DNA of 5,526 nucleotides from an uncultured Collinsella sp. (GTDB lineage: Bacteria > Actinomycetota > Coriobacteriia > Coriobacteriales > Coriobacteriaceae): assembly GCA_934654605.1 (NCBI GenBank), contig CAKUGH010000074.1, positions 1 through 5,526 of the forward strand. Direction: 5' to 3'. Below the pieces are notes generated by a model that had not been told where the DNA came from, ran no database searches, and saw nothing but the letters and a program-made list of their open reading frames with translations. Each line of letters starts with the position of its first letter. Positions within the stretch are counted from its first letter, which is position 1. Positions 1 through 5,319 of the stretch are shown here, piece by piece. Position numbers and translations under genes: made by a program.

Positions 1-144
1 ATCCTGCAGGCTCTTAAAGTTGAGCTTGTCGACGGCATCGCTCGCGTTGGAGATAAGCTCGCGCAGGAAGATTTCCTTATTGGTGTAGATGGAGTTGATC
101 ATGAGGTCGAGCAGTTTTTTGCTCTCGGTCTTAAATTGACGCAT
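1..144 (-). CDS. htpG: HtpG (Hsp90-family chaperone), N-terminal 48 codons, partial
   Basis: This is the start of the bacterial Hsp90 homologue, a cytosolic ATP-dependent chaperone that works as a homodimer. Reverse translation from the ATG at 144-142 gives [20 protein letters not shown] and continues through [20 protein letters not shown]. This is the highly conserved first part of the GHKL ATPase domain. E29 matches the catalytic glutamate and N33 the Mg/ATP-binding asparagine of the family. The frame stays open to base 1 and the gene continues outside the window, so nothing can be said of the middle and C-terminal domains. The start is supported by the conserved N-terminus and by a purine-rich ribosome-binding site (GAAAGGA, plus-strand 151-157) six bases before the ATG. 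The 201-bp gap upstream contains a terminator-like hairpin and probably the promoter, so the gene is likely transcribed apart from the genes before it. Confidence 0.95.
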   Translation of the reverse strand, partial: MRQFKTESKKLLDLMINSIYTNKEIFLRELISNASDAVDKLNFKSLQD

Positions 145-150
145 GTGCAG

Positions 151-157
151 TCCTTTC
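151..157 (-). promoter_or_regulatory. Ribosome-binding site of htpG
   Basis: Read on the minus strand this is GAAAGGA followed by six bases (CTGCAC) and the htpG ATG. Spacing and sequence fit a standard Shine-Dalgarno site and fix the htpG start. Confidence 0.75.
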
Positions 158-174
158 GCGCTACCCCCGTCCGC

Positions 175-199
175 AAAAACGGCCCGGTTGCCCGAGCCG
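175..199 (-). terminator. Intrinsic-terminator-like hairpin in the htpG leader
   Basis: On the minus strand CGGCTCGG and CCGGGCCG form an 8-position stem (seven pairs, one mismatch) closed by a GCAA tetraloop. Five T residues follow at once (179-175). This is a good rho-independent terminator shape. It lies only 30 bases before the htpG start codon. It either ends transcripts from the acetyltransferase side or attenuates htpG's own leader. The + strand has no matching U-tract, so the polarity is toward htpG. The structure is read by eye; termination itself is inferred. Confidence 0.7.
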
Positions 200-290
200 C
201 ATTGCAGACCTGCTATGTTCAGACTTAGATTTTATAACCCATTAGCGCGCATATATACATACGGAATCGAAAAACTGTATGTTGCAATGC
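199..290 (-). repeat. Nested inverted repeats upstream of the htpG terminator hairpin
   Basis: Two perfect inverted repeats are stacked here. An outer 8-bp pair, GCATTGCA at 199-206 and TGCAATGC at 283-290, encloses about 76 bases. The 199-206 arm abuts the stem of the terminator-like hairpin, sharing base 199. Immediately inside the 283-290 arm is a 6-bp pair, ACATAC at 257-262 and GTATGT at 277-282, with a 14-base loop. In minus-strand RNA these could form a closing helix plus a hairpin just before the terminator, as in a structured leader. They may instead be protein-binding sites in DNA. I recognise no riboswitch class. Confidence 0.45.
231..259 (-). promoter_or_regulatory. Weak candidate promoter for htpG
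   Basis: The region around 215-285 is the only AT-rich patch between the acetyltransferase gene and htpG. The best minus-strand -10 is TATAAA (236-231), with TGTATA (259-254, 3 of 6 consensus bases) 17 bp upstream. Transcription would start near 224 and meet the hairpin at 199-175 within about 25 bases. The -35 is poor, so another start in the same patch is possible. Confidence 0.3.
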
Positions 291-327
291 CCCATGCGCC
301 AATTGCCGAGGAGTGTCCCCGACCGCC

Positions 328-354
328 GACAGAAAAGGAACGTCCCTATCTGTC
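328..354 (-). repeat. Inverted repeat spanning the acetyltransferase stop codon
   Basis: GACAGA (328-333) and TCTGTC (349-354) are perfect 6-bp inverted arms enclosing a G/C-rich core with a GGACGTTCC element on the minus strand, followed by TTTT. The TAG stop of the acetyltransferase gene lies in the core. It could be a weak terminator for that gene, or part of a dispersed intergenic repeat. The adjacent C-rich stretch at 314-327 has a similar look. Confidence 0.35.
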
Positions 355-846
355 GCACATGCGTTTGGCCATCCAGGCATGGGGCTGGCCTTCGTCTTCG
401 TAGTCCACCGGCGCGATCTGCGTGTAGCCGGCCTTGGCATAGAGCGGCAGCACGTACTCCTGTGCATGCAACTTTATGAGCTTGGCGCCAGCATCGCGTG
501 CGGCAGCATTGCTGGCCTCGACGATCTTGCTCGCCAGACCGCGGCGGCGCATTGAGGATAGCACCGCAACGCGGCCCATAATGTATGTCTCCCCCGCCGC
601 GACGCCTTCGTCCATATCGCACGCCGGCGACACCGGGGCCTCCGCGCCAGCCATACGCTCCAGTTCCTCGGGAAACACGCGCGAGCAGCCAGCGAGCTCG
701 CCGTCAACGTAGAGCGTCACGTGGATGCAACTCGGAGCCTCGTCGATAGCGTCAAACTCGTTTTCGTAGCCCTGTTCGTCCATAAAAACGGCGCGGCGCA
801 CCAGCGCCGCGTCCTCAAAGCAACCCGTCTTAAGTTGGATATCCAT
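346..846 (-). CDS. GNAT-family N-acetyltransferase, ElaA/YjcF type
   Basis: This 166-residue protein is a single-domain GNAT acetyltransferase that would transfer acetyl from acetyl-CoA to an unidentified amine. The ElaA/YjcF branch is suggested by the N-terminal RRAVFMDEQ (17-25), by LHAQEYVLPLYAKAGY (126-141) and by the C-terminal YEDEGQPHAWM (149-159). The CoA-binding motif A is GRVAVLSSMRRRGLASKIV (91-109), with the R/Q-x-x-G-x-A core at RRGLA. Residues 56-86 form an acidic stretch between strands. The ATG at 846-844 is chosen because AAGGGG (minus strand) lies five bases upstream and the family's start is matched. The gene follows cpsB by 39 bp, but a terminator-like repeat lies at that junction, so it may have its own transcript. 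The substrate cannot be read from sequence, and no link to the capsule genes other than position is visible. Confidence 0.88.
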   Translation of the reverse strand: MDIQLKTGCFEDAALVRRAVFMDEQGYENEFDAIDEAPSCIHVTLYVDGELAGCSRVFPEELERMAGAEAPVSPACDMDEGVAAGETYIMGRVAVLSSMRRRGLASKIVEASNAAARDAGAKLIKLHAQEYVLPLYAKAGYTQIAPVDYEDEGQPHAWMAKRMCDR

Positions 847-851
847 AACGG

Positions 852-858
852 CCCCTTC
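852..858 (-). promoter_or_regulatory. Ribosome-binding site of the GNAT gene
   Basis: The minus strand reads GAAGGGG, then CCGTT and the ATG at 846. It supports the chosen start. Confidence 0.7.
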
Positions 859-878
859 ATTCGATGCGAACGTTGGGG

Positions 879-912
879 AAAAATTTTAGCGGAAATGAGC
901 TCCCACGCTAAA
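879..912 (-). terminator. Terminator-like inverted repeat at the end of cpsB (may double as a promoter)
   Basis: Perfect 7-bp arms TTTAGCG (minus 912-906) and CGCTAAA (minus 891-885) enclose 14 bases in which GGGA and TTTC can extend the pairing with G-U pairs. ATTTTT follows on the minus strand (884-879). The hairpin overlaps the last codons and the TAA stop of cpsB. The same bases can be read as a promoter: TTAGCG (911-906, 3 of 6), 17 bp, TAAAAT (888-883, 5 of 6), giving a start near 876, just before the acetyltransferase gene. Sequence alone does not tell which reading is right. Confidence 0.45.
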
Positions 913-1533
913 CTTCGCGCGCGCTTTTGCCAGGCAATCGTAGTGGCCCACGTTGTGGGCATCGCTCGCGATATAGCTGTACAGGCCCTGCTTAAACAGG
1001 CGCTGCGCCGGCTTCTTTTCGCGACCGAACCGTCCACCTGCGATAAAGTCCGCCGAAGCCTGCAGTTTGCAGCCCAGGTCGACCAGGCGTTCAGCCACGC
1101 TCACATCTTCTTGAATCGCACGATAGCGCTCGGGATGGGCAATAATCACCTGGTAACCGCGACACTGCAAGTCGTAAATCGTGTTCTCGTATTCCTCAAA
1201 GTCATACGAATCAGCACGCGTCGAGAGCTCGAGCAAAAACTCGTTTGAGCCATCGAAATGCAGGCGATCGGCCCATTCGATGCCCAAATCCATGAGCTTG
1301 GCATGATTGACCTCAAAGCCCATCTGCAAATGCATATCGCCCGCATGCGCGCAAAGCAGTCGATAGGCCTCCCACATTTTTTCGAAGTCAAAATACGGGT
1401 CCCGGCAGTGCGGCGTACACACCATGTGCGTAACGCCGACGGCGCGGGCCGCCTCAAGCATCGCCAAGCTTTGCTCGAGGTTCGCCGCGCCGTCGTCAAC
1501 ACCGGGCAGGATATGGCAGTGGATGTCTCTCAT
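886..1533 (-). CDS. cpsB: CpsB/YwqE-type protein-tyrosine phosphatase (PHP fold)
   Basis: This 215-residue protein is a metal-dependent tyrosine phosphatase of the CpsB/YwqE (PtpZ) family, which dephosphorylates the C-terminal tyrosines of the partner BY-kinase. The PHP metal-site motifs are all present: DIHCHILPGVDDGA (3-16, with H5 and H7), TPH (40-42), GFEV with E74, IAHPERY (131-137, H133 and R136) and ASDAHN (189-194, D191 and H193). It is about 30 residues shorter than the usual length of roughly 240-255. The sequence stops about 20 residues after the last metal motif and lacks the usual C-terminal helix. The ATG at 1533-1531 follows an AGAGGG ribosome-binding site. The gene lies 24 bp after the kinase gene cpsD, in one likely operon with cpsC and cpsD. 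No metal ligand I know of is missing, so it is probably active. Confidence 0.92.
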   Translation of the reverse strand: MRDIHCHILPGVDDGAANLEQSLAMLEAARAVGVTHMVCTPHCRDPYFDFEKMWEAYRLLCAHAGDMHLQMGFEVNHAKLMDLGIEWADRLHFDGSNEFLLELSTRADSYDFEEYENTIYDLQCRGYQVIIAHPERYRAIQEDVSVAERLVDLGCKLQASADFIAGGRFGREKKPAQRLFKQGLYSYIASDAHNVGHYDCLAKARAKFSVGAHFR

Positions 1534-1557
1534 ATCGCCCTCTTATCTGCGTCGTTG

Positions 1558-2313
1558 CTATTTCTTAAAACGCTTCGCCTTCGCAGGGGTCCCCGTTGCA
1601 GCGGCACCGCCAACAGCAGGGTTAACTCCGGCAACAGCGTTGTTCTGGCCCTTGTCCTCGCCATAGTAAGAGTAATAGTAGTCATGGCTCGAGGTCTCGC
1701 AGCAGTTCATGACCGTGCCAATTACGTTAACCTCGGCCTTGTTGAGCTGGTCGAAGGCGGCAAGGATCTCGTTGCGCTTGGCGAAGTCCTCACGGATAAC
1801 GTAGATGGTGCCGTCGGTAATCGCGGCGACCTCGGCGGCATCGACAAAGGTGCCCACGGGCGGCGTATCGAAAATGACGTACTGGTACTTCTCCTCCAGC
1901 GCAGCAACCAGCTTGGCAAAGCGGCGCGAGGCGATAATGTCAGCCGGGTTGGGAATGCGCGGCTCGGCATCGAGGAAGAAGAAGTTGGGCTGACCGGTTT
2001 CAACGACAGCCTCGTCAATCGACATCTGGTCGGAAAGGACGGCGTACAGGCCGCCGGAATGACGGAGGCCCAGCAGGTTGGCAAGCGTACGGTGACGCAT
2101 GTCGCACTCGACGAGAAGGACGCTCTTGCCGCTGGTCGCAATGGCCTGAGCCAGGTTGACCGCAATGGTGGACTTGCCCTCGTTGGGGATGGAAGACGTC
2201 ACGGTAATGGACTTGATCGGCGTATCGACACTCGCAAAGCGAATGTTTGCCAGCAGCGTCTTGGCTGCGTTGCTAAAGGCGAGGGCATCGCTGGTTTTCT
2301 TTTTACGGGCCAT
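1558..2313 (-). CDS. cpsD: BY-family tyrosine kinase CpsD/Wze (capsule/EPS control)
   Basis: This 251-residue cytoplasmic kinase of the MinD-like BY family phosphorylates itself on a C-terminal tyrosine cluster and so controls polysaccharide synthesis or export. Walker A is SSIPNEGKST (40-49), Walker A' is VLLVECDMR (65-73) and Walker B is VIFDTPPVGT (146-155). The tyrosine cluster is DYYYSYYG (211-218; Y212-214, Y216, Y217). Two things are unusual. The N-terminal EX2RX2R oligomerisation motif (typically EAYRTLRTNI) appears as NAAKTLLANI, with N15, K18 and L21 in the key places. And 33 further residues, Ala/Gly-rich and ending KAKRFKK, follow the cluster, which in most homologues is at the extreme C-terminus. 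The ATG lies 3 bp after the cpsC stop; the purine-rich end of cpsC (AAGGGCGG) probably serves as ribosome-binding site, so the two are likely translationally coupled. Confidence 0.93.
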   Translation of the reverse strand: MARKKKTSDALAFSNAAKTLLANIRFASVDTPIKSITVTSSIPNEGKSTIAVNLAQAIATSGKSVLLVECDMRHRTLANLLGLRHSGGLYAVLSDQMSIDEAVVETGQPNFFFLDAEPRIPNPADIIASRRFAKLVAALEEKYQYVIFDTPPVGTFVDAAEVAAITDGTIYVIREDFAKRNEILAAFDQLNKAEVNVIGTVMNCCETSSHDYYYSYYGEDKGQNNAVAGVNPAVGGAAATGTPAKAKRFKK

Positions 2314-2316
2314 GAA

Positions 2317-2973
2317 TTACTTACCGCCCTTCACAACGGGGAAACGACCGATAACGGGCACACCGAGCAGCTCGACGGCATCGTCAACGGAGCGGACGCG
2401 GGTATTGAGCATGTCGAGCAGCACGACAATCGCAACGGCGACGAACAGGCCGGCCAGAGCGGCGACCGCGATGTAGAGCTTGCGGTTGGGGCCGCTGGGC
2501 TGGCTGGGGATCTTTGCCTTATCGATCACGTTGACAGCCTGGGCGGCGTCAACGTCCTGAGCCACGGTAGACACCGAGTTGGCAATGGCGTTGGCGACAG
2601 CGGCGGCACCGTCGGGGCTGGCGCCGGTCACGGACAGCGAAATGACACGAGTCGTGGTCTCGCTCGTAACGCTCACCTTGTAATCATCCAAGTTGGAAAG
2701 ACCCAGCTCCTTAGCAGCACCGCTCTTGACGCTGTCGCTATCGAGCAGCGTCGCGATATCGTTGGAGAGCATCTGGCTCGCCGACAGGTCGTTGTAGTAG
2801 CTCGTCTGGCTACCATCGGTCTTGGCGAGAATGTACATGCTCGTCGTGGCGGTGTAGGTGTTGTCCATCATGGTGAAGGACACGACGCCCATCGCGATCG
2901 CGCAGACCACCGGGAGGGCGATGACCAGCTTAAGGTGCTTTTTAAGCAGCTGGAACAGTTCGAGAAGGGTCAT
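2317..2973 (-). CDS. cpsC: CpsC/Wzz-type polysaccharide co-polymerase, BY-kinase activator
   Basis: This 218-residue membrane protein has a Wzz (chain-length determinant) domain. In Gram-positive bacteria such proteins form the transmembrane half of a split BY-kinase and activate CpsD through their cytoplasmic tail. Two membrane segments are visible, about 16-35 and 167-187, bracketing an external domain of about 130 residues. The proline-containing stretch IPSQPSGPNRK (155-165) just before the second segment is typical of the family. The C-terminal tail RSVDDAVELLGVPVIGRFP (194-212) is the expected kinase-contact region. The ATG at 2973-2971 is preceded by GAAAGG (2987-2982), eight bases upstream. 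It is the first gene of the cpsC-cpsD-cpsB operon, with a promoter-bearing gap before it. It could control chain length of a capsule, an exopolysaccharide or a wall polymer; the polymer is not identifiable. Confidence 0.92.
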   Translation of the reverse strand: MTLLELFQLLKKHLKLVIALPVVCAIAMGVVSFTMMDNTYTATTSMYILAKTDGSQTSYYNDLSASQMLSNDIATLLDSDSVKSGAAKELGLSNLDDYKVSVTSETTTRVISLSVTGASPDGAAAVANAIANSVSTVAQDVDAAQAVNVIDKAKIPSQPSGPNRKLYIAVAALAGLFVAVAIVVLLDMLNTRVRSVDDAVELLGVPVIGRFPVVKGGK

Positions 2974-3020
2974 GCAGCTTGCCTTTCATTTCCCTAATTC
3001 ATATCGACAAAACTGCTCGT

Positions 3021-3050
3021 ATGATATCGCATCTTTTAGCCAAGTCCGAA
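3021..3050 (-). promoter_or_regulatory. Candidate promoter of the cpsCDB operon
   Basis: The minus strand shows TTCGGA (3050-3045, 3 of 6 consensus), an 18-bp spacer and TATCAT (3026-3021, 5 of 6). Transcription would begin near 3014, giving a leader of about 40 bases to the cpsC ATG. An alternative pair, TTGCGC and TGTATC 17 bp apart, lies further upstream but has the weaker -10. Called by eye. Confidence 0.4.
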
Positions 3051-3081
3051 CTCTATACATAAGATACAGCGCTTACACCAT

Positions 3082-3093
3082 TGTTGCGCAACA
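3082..3093 (-). promoter_or_regulatory. Perfect 12-bp palindrome TGTTGCGCAACA, candidate operator
   Basis: TGTTGCGCAACA equals its own reverse complement over all 12 bases. It lies between the phoR terminator hairpin and the cps promoter candidate, centred about 74 bp upstream of the predicted transcription start, a position more usual for an activator than for a repressor. The site is two-fold symmetric, so the strand is nominal. I cannot name the regulator. Confidence 0.4.
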
Positions 3094-3097
3094 TTAA

Positions 3098-3124
3098 CGC
3101 CGCACCGGCAGCCCCGATGCGGCG
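3098..3124 (-). terminator. Hairpin after phoR, probable terminator with a weak U-tract
   Basis: An 11-position stem pairs 3098-3108 with 3114-3124 around a 5-base loop. In minus-strand RNA the one non-Watson-Crick position is a U-G wobble, while in plus-strand RNA it is an A-C mismatch, so the structure favours the minus strand. It begins 25 bp after the phoR stop. The following bases, TTAATGTT, are only partly U-rich, so termination may be incomplete. Confidence 0.55.
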
Positions 3125-3149
3125 TGAAATTCACATGTTTGCAGCACTG

Positions 3150-4574
3150 CTACACGAACTGCTCGTCCTGTTGCACGGGAAACGTCACTGTGATGGTGGT
3201 CCCCACCCCCAGCTCGCTTGACAGATCGAGCGAGGCGTGATGATACAGAGCGGCATGCTTGACGATGGCCAGACCCAGACCCGTTCCACCGCGCGCTTTA
3301 GAACGGCTCTTGTCAACGCGATAGAAACGCTCGAATACCTTACCCTGCTCCTCGGGCGCAATGCCAATACCCGTATCGGCAACCGACAGATACGGGTGCC
3401 CGTCGTCGTTGGTTCCGCACCGCAACGTCACCGTACCGCCGGGCCGGTTGTAGCGAATGGCGTTGCTCGCCAGGTTATAGATGAGCTCATCGATCAGGCG
3501 CGTTACGCCTTCGACGACCACAGGCTTGGTCTCATGGCCTATCGTCACATTTGCCTGGCGAGCGACCTGCTCAAGACGTTGCTCGACCGCGTAGATAGCA
3601 CGCGAAAGCTCAATGGGCTCCGTGGAACCAATGGGCACCGCCTCGCCATCGCTCGCACGCTCGGCCTCATCCAAGTTCGAAAGCGTGAGGATATCGTTGA
3701 CGAGCGCCGCCAAACGGCCCGCCTCACGGTAGATGCGGCCGCCAAAGGTGCGCAGATCGTCCTCACCCTCGACCATGCCGTTTGCAATAAGCTCGGCATA
3801 GCCCGAGATTGCCGTAAGCGGGGTCTTGAGCTCATGGGTGATATTGGCCGTGAACTCGCGACGCATGCGGTCGTTGTCCGCCAGCACCGCCATCTGGCGC
3901 TTGAGCTCCTGGCGCTGCGACTCAATGCGCTCGAGCATGGGAACCATCTCGGCATAGGCATGCTCGTAGCTGCGGCGCGGATGGTCCAGATCTACCTCTT
4001 GCAACGGCGCAATAATGGCACGGGACTCGCGGCGTGCTAGGAAAAACGAGAGCACAGCACCTGCCGCTGCGATAAGCAGCATCGGTGCCACCATCGACAG
4101 CAAAATCGCCGCAACGCCGGGTTGAGCTTGCGCTAGGCGGACAACCTGGCCGTTATCAAGACGCACGGCGCGATACAACATGATCTCATCGAGCGTAGAA
4201 CTTGCGCGCTCCGCGGAGCCCGAGCCGCTCTCGAAGGCCTCGGCAACCTCGGGGCGATCGCCGTGATTGGGCAGCATCGAAGGTGACGCCTCGTTGTCGT
4301 AGGCAACCGATCCATCCTTGTTAATCAGCGTGATGCGCAAGTCCTCGCGATCGAGACTGCGCAAGAACGGGATGGGCTCCTGCTGCTCGTCGAGGGCGGC
4401 AGCAATGAGCTCAGTTTCCTGCGCCAGATTGGCACTCGTGGCATCCGCCAAGGTGTTTTGCACAAAGAATGCGCCCAGCACCGTAAACGCCACGATAACC
4501 GCCATAGCACAGACAAAAATCGTCGCAAACACGCGATGCGACAGGGTGCGTTTTCCCTGGGGGGCGAAGACCAC
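3150..4574 (-). CDS. phoR: PhoR-type sensor histidine kinase
   Basis: This 474-residue membrane sensor kinase would phosphorylate the neighbouring response regulator. Membrane segments are at about 14-38 and 155-180, with an external sensor of about 117 residues whose RITLINKDGSVAYDN (80-94) and NHGDRPEVAEAF (103-114) stretches resemble those of Gram-positive PhoR proteins. No clear PAS domain is seen after the second segment. The H-box FTANITHELKTPL (241-253) carries the phospho-accepting H247. The ATPase has the N-box LIYNLASNAIRYN (364-376, N371), G1 DTGIGI (400-405), F-box FERFYRVD (414-421) and G2 GGTGLGLAIVKH (429-440), so it is complete. The start is GTG at 4574, preceded by a strong GGAGGAG site formed by the last codons of the regulator gene. 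The 3-bp gap suggests translational coupling. Location after pstB and the sensor sequence support a phosphate role, though the ligand is inferred. Confidence 0.92.
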   Translation of the reverse strand: MVFAPQGKRTLSHRVFATIFVCAMAVIVAFTVLGAFFVQNTLADATSANLAQETELIAAALDEQQEPIPFLRSLDREDLRITLINKDGSVAYDNEASPSMLPNHGDRPEVAEAFESGSGSAERASSTLDEIMLYRAVRLDNGQVVRLAQAQPGVAAILLSMVAPMLLIAAAGAVLSFFLARRESRAIIAPLQEVDLDHPRRSYEHAYAEMVPMLERIESQRQELKRQMAVLADNDRMRREFTANITHELKTPLTAISGYAELIANGMVEGEDDLRTFGGRIYREAGRLAALVNDILTLSNLDEAERASDGEAVPIGSTEPIELSRAIYAVEQRLEQVARQANVTIGHETKPVVVEGVTRLIDELIYNLASNAIRYNRPGGTVTLRCGTNDDGHPYLSVADTGIGIAPEEQGKVFERFYRVDKSRSKARGGTGLGLAIVKHAALYHHASLDLSSELGVGTTITVTFPVQQDEQFV

Positions 4575-4577
4575 GGG

Positions 4578-5306
4578 TTACTCCTCCGATACGGTGGCCG
4601 CGCTGCCGGCTTCTTCGGCATCGTCACCGGCAGAAGGCTCGGCCAGGCGATAGCCCACACCGCGCACGGTCTCGATAGCGCTCGCATGCTCGCCGAGCTT
4701 TTGGCGGAGCGTCTGCACGTGCACGTCGACGGTGCGCGAACCGCCGTCGAAATCCCAGCCCCATACGCTCTGCAGCAGCGACTCGCGGGTAAAGACCACG
4801 CCAGGTTTGCGCATGAGGTACTCGAGCAGGTCAAATTCGCGCAGCGTGAGCTTGAGCGGTTCACCGGCAACAGTCACTTCGCGGTGGCTGGGCGAAAGTA
4901 CGATATCGCCCACGCTGAGCACATCGCTCGCTTGCTTGACCATGCCGCCGCGGCGCAGCAGCGCACGGCAACGGCTGGCGAGTTCCATAAGCGAGAACGG
5001 CTTGGTCAGGTAATCGTCGGCACCGCCATCGAGCGCCATAACCTTGTCGAGCTCGGTGTCCTTGGCGGTGAGCATCATGATGGGCACCGTCGCCGTCAGG
5101 CGATCGGCGCGCAGGCGACGCATAATCGCCAAGCCGTCAGTATCGGGCAGCATGATGTCGAGCAGCACAGCATCGGGCACCCGTCGCGCCACGGCGGCCT
5201 TAAACTCGCCATCGCACGAAAAGCCCTCGGCCTCGATTCCCTGCTTGCGCAGCGCGTAGACCGTCAGATCCCTGATGTTGTCATCGTCCTCGACGTAGTA
5301 GATCAT
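4578..5306 (-). CDS. phoP: OmpR/PhoB-family response regulator, probable phosphate-response regulator
   Basis: With the start at 5306 this is a 242-residue DNA-binding response regulator, phosphorylated by the adjacent PhoR-like kinase. The receiver domain starts MIYYVEDDDN, with acidic residues E6-D8, phospho-acceptor D50 in VLLDIMLPDTDG, T80 and K102 in TKPF. The winged-helix output domain covers about 128-222, with TVDVHVQTLRQKL (192-204) as recognition helix and the final VRGVGYRL hairpin. An acidic, low-complexity tail of 20 residues follows. An in-frame ATG at 5330 would add eight residues, but only the 5306 ATG has a good ribosome-binding site (AAAGGGG six bases upstream), and it gives the usual N-terminus. 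The gene follows pstB by 64 bp. PhoP, PhoB and RegX3 are all possible names; the phosphate role is inferred from pstB and PhoR. Confidence 0.9.
   Translation of the reverse strand: MIYYVEDDDNIRDLTVYALRKQGIEAEGFSCDGEFKAAVARRVPDAVLLDIMLPDTDGLAIMRRLRADRLTATVPIMMLTAKDTELDKVMALDGGADDYLTKPFSLMELASRCRALLRRGGMVKQASDVLSVGDIVLSPSHREVTVAGEPLKLTLREFDLLEYLMRKPGVVFTRESLLQSVWGWDFDGGSRTVDVHVQTLRQKLGEHASAIETVRGVGYRLAEPSAGDDAEEAGSAATVSEE
4581..4587 (-). promoter_or_regulatory. Shine-Dalgarno site deciding the GTG start of phoR
   Basis: GGAGGAG on the minus strand is formed by the final two glutamate codons of the response-regulator gene and the base before them. It lies six bases before the GTG at 4574 (TAACCC between), which makes this non-ATG start convincing. 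Confidence 0.8.
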
Positions 5307-5312
5307 GTTGAA

Positions 5313-5319
5313 CCCCTTT
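5313..5319 (-). promoter_or_regulatory. Ribosome-binding site deciding the response-regulator start
   Basis: AAAGGGG on the minus strand, six bases before the ATG at 5306. The upstream ATG at 5330 has no comparable site, so the shorter protein is preferred. Confidence 0.7.

Noticed and set aside
145..345. A CIRCE-type heat-shock operator for htpG
   Set aside because: No TTAGCACTC-spacer-GAGTGCTAA inverted repeat is present in the gap. The inverted repeats found have other sequences.
225..622. Minus-strand frames running from the acetyltransferase gene into the htpG leader
   Set aside because: They overlap the GNAT gene in other frames, have arginine/cysteine-rich shadow composition and lack ribosome-binding sites. 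The leader is better explained by regulatory repeats.
721..1248. A 175-codon + strand open frame opposite the GNAT and cpsB genes
   Set aside because: It is antisense to two recognised proteins and to the terminator-like junction, with no motif of its own.
1258..2997. A 579-codon open frame on the + strand
   Set aside because: It runs antisense across cpsB, cpsD and cpsC, whose products have complete family motifs. Its translation shows no recognisable domain, and long stop-free antisense frames are expected where codons are GC-rich at the third position.
3237..4040. A 267-codon + strand open frame opposite phoR
   Set aside because: It is a shadow of the kinase gene: composition mirrors the H-box and ATPase coding region, there is no convincing ribosome-binding site, and no domain is visible.
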